A stretch of DNA of 64,000 bases from Pyrocephalus nanus. Its lineage: Eukaryota; Chordata; Aves; Passeriformes; Tyrannidae. The position numbers were made by a program, and so were the translations under genes. The stretch spans positions 32,637,866 through 32,701,865 of the forward strand of contig CM076261.1 of assembly GCA_038380795.1 (NCBI GenBank). The letters run 5' to 3'. Position 1 is the stretch's first letter, and every line of letters begins with the position of its first letter. The notes under the pieces are model-generated. The model searched no databases, was not told the origin of the DNA, and worked only from the letters and a program-made list of their open reading frames with translations. Shown here piece after piece: positions 46,791-58,777 of the stretch.

Positions 46791-49700
46791 TTTATTGATT
46801 CTGCTCTTATACCTGGACACTGCTAGTTTTGGTATCAGCCTAACAAAGTTATAGGAATCCTTGAAAATTTTGTATCAGATATATGCATTTATATAATTAT
46901 TAAACTAGTTTTCAGTTGCCCAACTGTTCTTAAAGAATAGGGAGTTTGATTGGCTTCTGTTTTGCATTATTTTGCTCTAAGAAAATAACCAAAACTATAA
47001 AAACTTATTATTTTGTTTGCTGTCCTTAACATCATTTTCCTGTAATGAATTAATACTTAACCCATACATTTACATGTTGCAACCATGTCCTCTCTCTTTC
47101 ACAGGGATCACAATGTCCTGTAGCATCTTGGTCAGCAAGACACACTTCTGACCAAGAAATTACTTTGCCTCAGATGATGAAAACCTGCAAGAAGGAGGTG
47201 CCTGTACTACAAAACTTGCTCTAGTTCAAAAAAACCTTTTCTATATTTGTGGTAACCAGGGAAGTAGTTTTGTCTACTTAAAATAAAAGCAAGTTCAGCA
47301 TTTCAGCAGGGTATTTTTTCTTTTTTTTTTTTCCCCTTAAATGGTGTACAGCTTATCTTCACTGAGATAAGAGATGAAAAAAGTGTGTGCTTGACTCAGC
47401 ATATACACAGAAGTATATTAAAGATGCAGGAAGACTGAAATATATTTGGTAGATTTCCCTCCTTCAGCCTATCCCTTGCTGTCACAAGTAGTGTGTTGCA
47501 TTAAAGTGATTCAATAAGGAAATTATGGTCTGGATTTTGAGCCGGTGCACCCAAAGTACAGTGCAACACCAATGTAGAGAAATTGAAGTTTGAGGACTGT
47601 ACGTAATATATTAAAGACTGGTATCCATAGGCTGAATATCTAAATATATCAATTTTTTTTTGAGTATGATATTGATATCTGTCTCCAGATACCACCAAAG
47701 TTCTGCATGTTTCCACTAGAAACAGTCCTGTCAGTTGAAGTAAGAAACTTTGTGCTTTCATACACTACTAGTATGTAAATCTGTATGTCTGTCTCCACAG
47801 GAATTCAAGAACTGAAACACTTGTCAGAAAACACTGGGAGCATAATTCAAGAATATACTGTTTCCTAGATATAAAAACCCATACAATTTTACCAGCATAT
47901 AAATTAAAAATGTGATTTGTAATTTTACCAAAAAAAAAAATATCCAGGCTTTTTTTGATATTTTGTATTTTTCATTTATCTGCTAAGATGATTGACTATA
48001 CACCTACACAATATAAGACCCTTTTTTCTGCCATTGAGGTTTGTGACATCACTTCACTAGGCACTTGCAGTCTAACACTGTAGACATTTGACCCTATATC
48101 CACACAATCAGGGTCTTAAAAGTTATGCTTGACAGTTATGCCGTCTGATAGATCATCATGAAGGATAGCAGTCCCTGCACTAATTGCTATGCATTCCCGA
48201 AAAGTGCTCCTATTTAAAGAGAAAATAACAACTTCCAGAGGTCAAAAACACTCTGAAATTGAGCTCTCCTACAAATGTTTTTTAGAAGTAAATTAGGAAT
48301 ATGCTGGAATTCTTCAGGCTCGCTACTCCACATCCTTCACTTTATTAGACCTTTAATAACGATAAGCAGGCACCTTCACGAAATAAATGGTCTGTTAAGA
48401 GTGGTCTTGGGAAACCTTATTTTTCCTCATTTATTTATGTAACCTCGTTGATTTTGTAAATCTTACTGACAGAGAATTGACATTCATTATTACCCATAAA
48501 TGTAGAAAAATTGGTCAAAAATATCTTTGATTTTTCTTTTTTTGTTTTCTTATCATGAAAACAAATAAAAGCATCTCAGGAATATTCTTGGCTAAAAAGA
48601 CACGTGATTTAGAAATATCTTCTTTCCCTCACTCCCTTTTGTTGCCATGGAAATCTTTCTTTTGAAAGTACAGTTTTGCTACTTGACCTTAAAGACAAGG
48701 CTACATGAAAAAAGTCACCAGAGTTGCTCTGGTCTTTACATTACCTGTAATAAATTATCACTACATTTCAACAAAATTAATGACAATACATTAAAACACT
48801 AAAAGTTCAAATCATAGATCCTTTATATGTTCTGCATACATAATAACACATCCACGCCAAAATGATGGTCACGTTTGCCAAGATGCTACTTCAGTTACTT
48901 TAATTCATATTAATGATACACAATAGCTATAAAATTGAATATGTCAAGCCAGAAAGGAACAAAGTACCTGGAACACATCTAAAACTCTCTCACTGCAGGG
49001 ATGAAAATGGAAAAAGAAATACACTGTCATTATTTATTTGTTTTTAGAAATAGAAATGTTAGTTGTGAACATTTTACTTATGTAAGAGACACAGATTGGA
49101 ATAGGCATCCAACAGGTTGGTTGTATTCTTAGGGAAGCTGAAGAGAATATACTTAACTGCTACATCTTAAGTGAAGGACAGTAGGAAGAAAGAAGCACTG
49201 CACATGTTATACCTCTTGCTAACGAATGGAATTCAGCAGAGGTCTTGGAGAGCCTTTGTGAAAGTTCAGCAGACTGAACTGAGAGCACTTGTAACAATGT
49301 TATATCATCAGATACCCCAAGTGGATATTTGATCAATTTAGTGGAAATTTCAGAAAAAAAAAAAAAAAAGGGGGAGACATCAAATAGTGCAATCTAATAA
49401 GATGTAGTATGTCTTAGAAATGGAGCAATAAGGTGAAAGGCAATGGCGAATAAAACAGATGGAAAAATAGACCAAGCTTATTTTCAGTGTTATATACTTT
49501 TAGTGGAAACCTGAGTTTTCAACTAAGCAAGATTCTCATGAAATATTCACCTTCTGATAAAAGTTTAGCTTTCCGAGTGAAAAGTCACTCTTTTTAATTG
49601 AAAATACTCCTAGAATACCTTATGGTTGTAGTTTGTCATCTCAGAATCCACAAAACACTGTATGTTATGACTGCCATAACAAACTCTTTTTCCTATCAAA

Positions 49701-52700
49701 GGAAGAGATGCTGCTGCTTCCGTGTGATTTCAACAAAACCTCAACCCAGAGAACAAAAGTGGGAGCATATCTGCTTGAAAATTCCTTTAAGACATCAAGG
49801 CAGGAATTACGTATCATAACATTCAATTTTCCTGCTGAGGTTTTAGTGAAAAGAACTTGGCTTTGAGAGAAGAAAATTATTCCAAATAAGACTATTTGTT
49901 TTAAGTGTGAGATTATCAAGAATGGATGCTCAAGGTAGGAAATGCCATAAGTAAAACTGCAGTCCTCTTTAATCAGCCTTTTAATATTTTTTTTTAACAT
50001 AATTGGCTAGAATTAACTACTGTCACAATGACAAGCAAAGCATACTAAAGACAAAATGTTGTACCCTTACAGGTCATTGTGCTATAGACCTTTACCAAAG
50101 AAAGGAAGACATCTCTGTGAAAGACTGGAAACAGAGAAGGAGAATAAGAATGTGCTTTGAACGGGCAAATCTGGAAGAATTTTAATATAAGGACCTATTC
50201 TTGTGCACCAGGAAAATATTGGAATCATTTTAAAGAAAGAAATTTCAGGACTTTGTAATATGATACATTATCAGAGACTTATATTTTTGATGAAAGACTT
50301 TTATTGATAGCATTTAACAATTGAAATTTTGGGCAGTAAGAAACATCTAGAAACACTAGTAAGGTGAAAGTTTGAAAAGCAAAATGTTTATTTCTTAGAA
50401 TGTTGATAGAAACCCATAAGGATTTATAATTTGAATTTCATGCAAAACTCCAAAAATCGTTTTGTAAAATTAAAGTACTTCTCAGCAATATTTTGTAAAA
50501 AAAAAAGAGTACATTACTGGCTACAGGTTCTGAGCATTCTGACTGTAAAGAGACAGTTTGCACAATGATGCTGAGAAGATAATGCATTAATTGCCACTCC
50601 TGTTGTAATGTGAGGATGATTACTGTTTACAAAGGACCTCCATCTCCTTCTTCCATCTTGTCTGCACAAAAGTGTTCTGAAAGTCCAACACAGTGCCCAT
50701 GTGTGTGGAGTGACTGACCAACTGAGCATTAAAGCTACAAGTTCTGCTTCACCTACAGTGCTATCAGAAAATTGCACGACTGAAAGGGTTCCTAATTCAG
50801 GTCACTGCCTGTCACCCCTCACGGCTTTTCAAAAAAAGGAAGTCTGAATGGCTCACAAAGCAGCCCCTGAATCATCACAGTTTTCTTGTAGATTATGAGA
50901 TTCAAATAAGGATCCATAAATGATAGTGCACCAAGCTAAAAACTGTATTCATTCAGGAACTATTCCAGGTTTTCCCTGGTCCATGCCACAAAGAAGAGAA
51001 GAAAGCATTTATGAACGGCAGCTATTTAAACAGGCTGATTTTTATTCTGCACTGCATATGTATGAGAGCTACTTCAGTAAGTATTCCCTGTGACTTCATA
51101 GTCCAGTGAGGCACAAGTTTATGTACCTTGGTGTTGTGTCAGCCTACTTAGTCACCTGTAAACAGGCTGACAATTTTGCTTATACCTTTCAGATGATTTA
51201 TTGAGTGCAATCACTTAACATGTTTTTAGAAATAAATGTCATTCTACTCTGTGGGTATTTCTGAGTTTGATATGAAAAAAAAGATCTTTTTTTTCCTTCA
51301 GTGTATAATACTCCTGTGTTTTTGTGCATGGTTTTAAGTGGAATAGAGAAAACAGAACTGAAAAGTATGTGAATTCGGTAGAGAGCTAAAGTTGAAATAG
51401 GGACATTAGGGCAAGATTTTTCTGTCTGCCTATAGTACATGGGAAAGTCAGGTTTAAAAGTGCTTGTCTTGCTAACAGCTCCAGGAAAATGTATGATTAA
51501 TATTTCATATTTTTGAATATCATTTATCAAATGCATTCAAGTTCAACATCATATGCCTTGCCGGCACTCTGTTTGGTTTTCTACAACTAATAAGTTTATA
51601 AAAATTAGGACTTGATTGATATTAAGGTATGAGGTAACTGTCAAGGTACTTTCAAGCCTTACCATGTATCAATTGGAAAAAAACCCCTACAATTCAGCTG
51701 GAGCTCCAGCGATGTTTCATTGGAGTAAACTATATGACCTTTAGAAAAAAAAAAATTAGAGTTTTGATACTACTATTCCCTATACTAATAGCTTAATTCC
51801 CACTTGCCTTCTGTTGACACAGACAGGATTGATCAATTGCTAGTGCTCCCAGTTGTCATAATCTCATAAATACATCAGTGCTTATCAGAAACAGCATCTC
51901 CAAGAGGAAAAGATTTTCTTATTTCCTGCAAGTATGCAAGGGAAAAAAAGAAAGAGTTTTGTGGTTTGGTTTTGGTTTTGTTTTTTGGTGTTTGTTGTTG
52001 TTGTTGTTGTTGGTTTTGTTTTTGTTTTTTTACCAGTAATTAACATAATTTGACAACACACTTAGTGCTTTCATTTTAACCCCAAGGAAGATACTTGATT
52101 ATGTGACTAGAAAAATCTTCCTCAGAATATTAGGTTCAGATTTTAAATATAACAACGGCCTTCTTCAAAGTGTTGGATTGTTAGTTCAAAGTTTGTCACA
52201 AAAGTATTTTAAAATTATGCAAATATTAGCAGTTTCAAACCATCAGTTCTATAGCTGAATGAATGACCCTGCTAGGGATGATGCAACAGGACCTGCTTGG
52301 CAAGGCCCCTGCTCTGCTTTCCTCTCAGGGGATACCTTGAAGCTACCAGCACTTACAGCACCCTGGCACTGAACCAAAGAACTGCTGTTATTTTAATTGT
52401 CAGAGAGAGGGTTCTCCGCTACTAATATTATAAAATCCATTATTATTTTCCAGTAAAATTTAGCAGTAGTCCAACGTAATTTCCTAGTTCTTTTTAAGAA
52501 AACTCGACAGTGGTCTCAGAAACTTGGCACTAAATTTTCGGCATCTTCTTGAGCAGTTGGAAATAAGAGCTAAGAGGTAACATTTCAGAGATGTTTAAAA
52601 AGATTTAGATGAGCAGTTACTAGTGGCTCTATCTGTTCTGAGTTCTGAACATTTGTACTTATTAATATTTAGGTTATGTTTTATTTTAAGAGCTCCCAGA

Positions 52701-53088
52701 GTAAATGTCTACATAAACTTTCTGTGAGAAGGCCATACTCCATTCAACTCAAAAGACGTAATTGGTAAGTATTGTGCATATTTGGAAATGGGATATGTTT
52801 TGTAAATTTGCAACAGAACTGGAATAATGTATAACAGTGGTATCAATATTGACATAGACTAATCTGTTGTATTTTCATTAAGGAGTAGATCTTCAATTTC
52901 TGAGAATATTACATTATTTTTCTCATCTGCTTTTCAAAACCCCAAGTCAGCATCATCTCAGTCCACAAAAGTTTATCTGCACTCTGAAGAAACCAAACCA
53001 CTACCAAAAAAGGCAGGTAGACTTTTCCTGGTTATGAAAAAATGTTATATCAGCAATTCTTCCCCTTAGTTTTTGTGCTAAGGAAATT
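46791..53088. other. Unique AT-rich DNA, no gene recognised
   Basis: No transposon or gene was recognised in about 6 kb. An A-run lies at 49354-49369 and a GT-rich tract at 51957-52031. The blocks at 48300-48720 and 50510-50890 look non-repetitive and could be conserved non-coding DNA, but this is a guess. Confidence 0.55.
51957..52031. repeat. GT-rich tract with (GTT)n
   Basis: T-rich sequence with scattered GG pairs surrounds a run of seven or so GTT units. It is the opposite-strand form of the A/C-rich tracts elsewhere in the window. Confidence 0.9.
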
Positions 53089-53092
53089 CTTG

Positions 53093-53552
53093 TGTGACCA
53101 TCCAGGAGCCTCTCTGGCAGTCACACTCGCACCACCTGAGCTGGGGCTGAGGCTCCTTCGCAGCTACACCCCCACACTCTCAGTTAGACCAGGTTTCCTC
53201 TCTTGTTCGACTCCAGCTTTCCCATAGGAGAGTCTCAGACATCTGGATCCTTCAGATAATTTAATCATGTTATAGTAATAAAAGTACAGATCGAGCTGCT
53301 GCCTCCAAGGAGGAACCCAGAACAAAGAAATCCCTGGTCTTCTATACTCTTATAGTCTAAGCAGGGGAAAGTCGGGAGGTCCTGGCTCCTGCCATTTCCC
53401 TCAGTGTCCGGTTCCCTGGCTGGGCCACAGGTTCCCAGTCCTTTTGTTGTGCAAAGGGTCAGCAGATCACAGCCTCTTGCCCAGGGCTCCTGCCACCCAG
53501 AGTTTAACCTGCAGCTCTCACTGCATACCTGCACTATATGTATTCCCCGACA
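53093..53552 (-). mobile_element. Solo ERV LTR, family F, 460 bp, TSD CTTG
   Basis: Plus-strand edges are TGTGACC and CCCGACA, flanked by CTTG at 53089-53092 and 53553-53556. On the minus strand the element starts TGTCGGGG, has a TATA-like CTATAAGAG (53355-53347) and, about 85 bp on, an ATTAAA (53265-53260), followed by a U5-like part. It is GC-rich against AT-rich surroundings. A 4-bp duplication is typical of class I (gammaretrovirus-like, ERV1) elements. No internal viral sequence is present. Confidence 0.82.
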
Positions 53553-53601
53553 CTTGTCTGTATAGGAATTGAGTAGTTAATAATTAATTCTGCTCTTTCT
53601 A

Positions 53602-53656
53602 AAAGACATGACCCTTAGGTCATGTCTTTAGGTAGTCTTAGGTCATGTCTTAGGTA
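53602..53656. repeat. Compound inverted and direct repeat
   Basis: AAAGACATGACC (53602-53613) and its complement GGTCATGTCTTT (53618-53629) form a 12-bp hairpin with a CTTA loop. The second arm and its flank, beginning CTTAGGTCATGTCT at 53614, are repeated directly at 53637-53656 with one base lost. The result is a third copy of the GGTCATGTCT word. No known repeat matches. Confidence 0.9.
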
Positions 53657-53866
53657 CTATGGTGCCAGGTTTAGAAGAATAGGTTCAAACTCACAGAACT
53701 GATTGTGTTATAAAGTATTGATTTGCCAGAGAAAAGCAGCTGTTGGCATTATTCTGTACTATAAATAGAAATGAAATGATTTAAAACTTTTTTTAAGCAA
53801 TTAACACTATGTTAATCACCAAAAGAAACATACAGGAGCTGCATGAGAAAATTTAAAGCAAATATT

Positions 53867-53889
53867 TGACGTCACGTGACTTCACGTCA
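53867..53889. promoter_or_regulatory. Overlapping CRE and CLEAR/E-box motifs
   Basis: A full palindromic CRE, TGACGTCA (53867-53874), overlaps GTCACGTGAC (53871-53880). The latter holds the E-box CACGTG (53873-53878) and equals the CLEAR-type site bound by TFEB/MITF- and USF-class factors. A second CRE-like word, TCACGTCA, follows at 53882-53889. Four CpGs in 23 bp stand out in CpG-poor DNA. Binding is inferred from motif only; no gene start is recognised nearby. Confidence 0.5.
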
Positions 53890-55204
53890 GTGCACATGAA
53901 GTAAATCATTGTTCTTCAGAGGTAGCTATCACTGCCTTATAAAGCAAGCAGTCACCCAAAATTCAGAGCCTCATGGATTATTTTTCTGCAGAGAAAATGA
54001 AAGAATATGGCATACCGGATATAATCCCCCTTTTCAAGAAAAGACTACCTAAAATTCTAGAACCTAGGAAAACAAAACTCTAACCAAGTCTGAGCTCCTT
54101 TCAAATTGCACTTGACAGGTTTTACATGTCTAACATTTTTCCATTCTCAGTCATGCTGGCAATTCAGACATTTCCCTGATACATTGCAAGGCACTTTGTC
54201 TTTCAATTTCATGGAATAGTTACATAAATATAGGCCAACAAAAGTGTTGTCATTTCTTTTCTTTTAAATTCATTGTTAGATGGTAACCTGCACTTCTATC
54301 TGGAAAAGGGTCATCAGGCTCTGTTAGTTCCTTACAGCTGTCATATATGCAGAACAATAATCCCTTATAATCCATAAGCAATCTCCTTAAATCAAAAACA
54401 TTTTCACATGCCACTTAGAACAAAAACTCACGATAAAGAAAAGACAGTGTGTTGGTGGTGTCCTCTCAGATTAAATTTTTGAAAAATATTTGAGAAAAAA
54501 ATTGAAAGCACTGACTTTTATAATGATTTTCCCCTCAAAATGCACCTACATCTCACAGTTTGCTCTTCTCTTGGCTGGTTGCATACACACTGTGCATATG
54601 TAATCACTTGACATGATAGAGACTCTGACACAGCACTGGCCTTACAAACACTGTATAAATTATTCAATAAGAATACAGGCAGAAATATTTTACCTGACTT
54701 GCTGGTGTTGTGGAGTCCTACAAGGAGATTGTGCAGAGGAAGAGAAAAGCCATAAATCAATGTACAGAACTAAAGACAGTACTGATTAACACCAGATTAA
54801 ATCAGTAGAAAACAAAGGCAAGCTCTGTGTACAAGAATGTAGAAAAAGCATATTAATTTTATCTTCACAGTTATTTTGTGCCTTACCATCAGAGCATCTT
54901 GATGACTCAGACCCTAATGCATTTATCCTCACAAAACCCCAGAGACAGGTAGACAATGCTTTGAAAATCATACCTGAGATAGCTATACATATAATGTAAA
55001 AAGTTTGTGGAAAAAGCTGAACAGAACGGATATCATAGTGATCTCCTTAAAACAGCCTCCTCTCCCCATCCCTGTCTACTTCCACATATATATTAAAATA
55101 CATGGAACTGATTATTTGTTTAATTACTGATGGACATTAAACTTATAATTAGTTTTCCCTGTACAACAAGTATAGGGAACTTGTTGTCCCTTTTCTATTA
55201 CACT

Positions 55205-55236
55205 TGTTTACTTATGTGCAAGTACATAAGTAAACA
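55205..55236. repeat. Perfect 13-bp inverted repeat, 6-nt loop
   Basis: TGTTTACTTATGT (55205-55217) pairs exactly with ACATAAGTAAACA (55224-55236) around the loop GCAAGT. A smaller 9-bp inverted repeat (ACAACAAGT and ACTTGTTGT, near 55164-55188) lies just left of it. Neither belongs to a repeat family I know. Confidence 0.9.
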
Positions 55237-56115
55237 CATGAGCAAGAGAAATAACTTTGAATTCTGGAAAACTTTTTTTTTTCTGTATGCTTTTAGAGAT
55301 AGCTATGACAGCTATTATATAAAACCCTCTGTAGAGATTTTTTTTTTCCCTAAAAAAATATTTTAAGTGAGAAATCTGATGTGTTGTTCTAGCCTTGAGA
55401 AAATAAAGAACTACAAATCTTCAGGGGCACCAACTTCACTGTCAGACTTATTATTGGCAAAAAGAACATCTGAATAGCCTTGCAATGTGATTTGTTTCTT
55501 CCTTGTGAAATTGTTCAACATTGAAAAATTTATACAGCTCCTGCTTCTCAACCACTGGAGATGAATCAGTTAGTCAGTGGTGTCCAGATTGTTAATATTC
55601 TCATTCTTCCACTAGTTGTCAAGTCCAAGGTACTCTCACACCTATGGAGTTAAGCACTATGGAGACAAAATACACCTGTTGTTTCTAACAGAGACTTGCT
55701 TCACAGGAACAGGACCCAGTACCCCATGGCTATGTATCTGCAAACCGAGTGAATGCAAGCCATCACCACATGATCCTTTAAGTATTCTGAACCAACCCCC
55801 CCACCCCACATTCATGAACACCACTGATTGTATGAATAACTCTATAAGGAGTTCAGTAATATGTCAGGTGGTAGATGTCACGTTCATAGAATATGTGCAA
55901 TATCACGTGCAATGACAATGGTGGAAAAATAAGAAGGATGGCAGCAGGGATATCTAGGAAGCTACTTGTTAACAGAAAACTTTTTAGAGTAAAATACTAT
56001 TAGATAAAATAAAAAAAATCCTGTAACCTGTTTACTACATTCTTCTTCTTAAACATCTAAAATTAAGTAACTGTAGAGAGTGTTTGTTCCACAGTGGAAA
56101 GAAAAGGAAAAAGTA

Positions 56116-56165
56116 CCAAAACAAAATAAAACAAAACAAAAAAACACCACAGAAAAAACAAACTC
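56116..56165. repeat. A/C-rich low-complexity tract
   Basis: Units of CAAAA and TAAAA run into poly-A with CACC interruptions. Confidence 0.85.
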
Positions 56166-56699
56166 ATATTTACTTTGCTATCCCTAAAAACAAGTAAACC
56201 AGCAAATCAACCCCTCCCACCAGTGTCTTGTGTTCAAAATGTCTTTGGTTTGAAATGAACATGAACCAGAAGAAACAGAAAGATCTCATAATCAGAAAAA
56301 AAGGCACTATCTGAAACCAAAGCAGTTGTCCAATCTGTATTTTCATTTGTGGTCACATATGAACGAAACAAACTTTGGGCATACTCATATCCTTTCAATA
56401 TTAAAAGAAGCACTTCAGTTATATATCAGTTTGAGTTCACAAATGTCTCAAAGTATGTGGTGTGAATTCAGCCCATCTTTAGAAATATTTGTTAAGGCAT
56501 GTCATGCTGAAGTGTTTGCACTGCCCACTGTATGAGCTTCTCAGTGTAAGAGTTTCACACATTAAAAAGTATATTGGTTTATTATCCTCGTGATGAAATA
56601 ATGCTTTCTTTTTGAGGCAAGACCTTTTATTCTATTTCCAAATAAGAAATAGATAAGGATCATAGTCAGAAAAAGCTCTCAGGAACATGCCCCTTTTTT

Positions 56700-57055
56700 G
56701 CTCAAGGTGCCAGGAGCCCCAGGGGCTCCTGGGGATGGTGATGGCAGGGCCTAGCAGGAACAGGAACCTAGCCAGGAACAGGACAACCAAGAAACTCCAG
56801 GGAAACTCCAGCCCTGGGAATCAGGCACCTGCCTGAGGATGTGTGGCCATGGGTGGGCCCAGCTTGGCAGGCACAGGGCAAGGCTGTGAGGAACAGGAGA
56901 CCAGCCCTGCTGTGGGGTTGCTGGGCTGACAGTGGGTCCCGAGGATGCAGAGGGGTCTGATTTGGGTCCCGGGGATGCAAGGTTGAGGGCTGGACTCTTT
57001 GATCCTTGCGTGTCCTTTCCAACTCAGCACATTCTGTAATTCTGTGAATGGACAG
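56700..57055 (+). mobile_element. GC-rich block ending in a CR1-like 3' tail
   Basis: The last ~65 bp match a CR1 3' end: 'gggctggactctttgatcct', 'tcctttccaactcag', 'attctgtaattctgtgaa'. The preceding 300 bp are GC-rich and do not look like CR1 ORF2 or its usual 3' UTR. They contain a perfect palindrome (56710-56732), a 'caggaacagga' duplication and a 'gggtccc.gggatgca' duplication (about 56935-56980). It may be a diverged CR1 subfamily or a non-autonomous element using a CR1 tail. The left boundary is set only by base composition. Confidence 0.5.
56710..56732. repeat. Perfect 11-bp GC-rich palindrome
   Basis: CCAGGAGCCCC and GGGGCTCCTGG are exact complements separated by a single A. It lies at the left edge of the GC-rich block with the CR1-like tail. 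Confidence 0.93.
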
Positions 57056-58777
57056 GGTGGGGTAAACCCCTTGGGCTGGGCAAGGACAGTAATAGCTGGC
57101 AGAGCCCTTAGGGTCATGACTCTCACCTAAGCAGTAACCTTCTGCATACACTAAAAGTCACACTTAAAAATTCAGTAGTCCCACAGGTACAGTGCTGACC
57201 TATATCCAATTACGGATGCCTGGAAGTCTTTAAGTAGAGGAAGTTCTCTAAGTGTGGGAGGCTCAGTAAAGTACTTAAATACTTGTCCAGAATTTGTTTA
57301 CAACCAGCAACTAGGCCACTGTCAGGATGAATGTCGTACAAAATGACTCCTTCCGAGGCATGGCCTGTGGATCCAGCATGACCAGACAGCATGAGGCACG
57401 AGCTGTTGACCTGCAAAATGATTAATATGGTGTCCTGTGCCTGCAGCACAGCCGTGTTACTGGACATGCACAGCAAACCTCTTTCGGCAAAAGGCCTTGG
57501 CAACTCCCAACTTAGATTTCCCTCAGCATGTGGATGAACACTCAGACTCCTCAACTGCAGAAGGAAAGGTCTTTCTCATTGACTTACAAGAAATAATATT
57601 ACAATCTCGCTTTATTCAATATACACATTAAGCAGGATATGTTAACTTCAGTTCTAGTTTAAAATACTAATACATAGAAGAAGATCCTTTGGATGGTTTC
57701 TAGTTTCACAGTTCTTTGTGCTTTCACATAAAAGCCAGATAAAGACTGCTGTTTTGCAGGAACTCTGATATGACACTGAGGTTTGCATATAGAAATATAT
57801 GTGTTTGTAAATTAGCCACAGTATTATCATTAATTTCTGTTTTCAAGTAGAAAATCCAGTTTCAGTACCATGCATGTCCATCCAATAAAAGCTAAATCTT
57901 AGTTTCAAATATTAGCATACCTGGCATCATAGCCAGGACTATTTACTGTAATTTTTTTTCAGAAATAAATCCCATATCTACAAGAAAGAAAACTCTGACA
58001 AGAGTTAAAACCAGGTAAATAACACAAAGTGCAATTAAATTAAGATTAGAACTGTATATTTTTTTTTCATTCAAGAGTGACTAAGATGTGATGACATCTG
58101 CTCATCAGATTTACTGACATGATAATTATTAATATATGATATCATTCAGAACTAGAAAAAGCACAAATTCAGGACAGTAGATCTAAATAATCAGAATTTT
58201 AGGAGGAGGTTAAATTCATATTTCTCAATACAAATCCTTTTTGTGCTTTTAGTTATATGTCAGAGCTAAAATCAGAAGTCCAAACATCATACAAATTGAA
58301 ATGTCAATGCTTTAGTTCCTCTGTACTTACAACAGAATAAATGAATTTGATATTAAAAGATACTAAATGCTTTAAATATCATATTTCACATCAATGTGCA
58401 CTCCTCACCTTTACATCAAAATGTACTTTTCACTCATTTATGAATCAGTCAGAATATAGTTAATTCACAGAACAGAAAGAGAAAAAAAAGAAGACAAAAA
58501 CACCTGGAGAAAAAAAAATGTAGAGATCATCAGTTGTCAACTGAGAATTTTGTCAGCAGTCTCAATTTTTTATTTGACTCACTCACTTATCCCACCAAAA
58601 TAATTTGATCAAGATTCCACAGGACTTGGAAAAAGCCATTTTTCCTTGAACTTATTCACAAGAACAGGAAGAAACTTAAATCAAAATTATTTTCTAGTCC
58701 TGGACGTTCATTCATAAGGTTAGATGCAACAAAGTTTTAATGTGTTGAAAGCAAATAATGAATGTCATTCAGTAAGC
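57056..58777. other. No gene or repeat recognised
   Basis: The stretch 57180-57560 is more GC-rich than the rest and carries a 114-codon minus-strand open frame that I do not recognise. That length is within chance for 64 kb. The remainder is AT-rich unique DNA. Confidence 0.55.

Larger units (their letters stand above)
53557..56699. other. Mostly unique AT-rich DNA
   Basis: Holds a compound repeat (53602-53656), a motif cluster (53867-53889), an inverted repeat (55205-55236) and an A/C-rich tract (56116-56165). No gene was recognised. Confidence 0.6.

Noticed and set aside
57210..57554. 114-codon minus-strand frame in a GC-richer island as a small gene
   Set aside because: No recognisable domain and no visible splice or promoter context; the length is not exceptional for a window this size.
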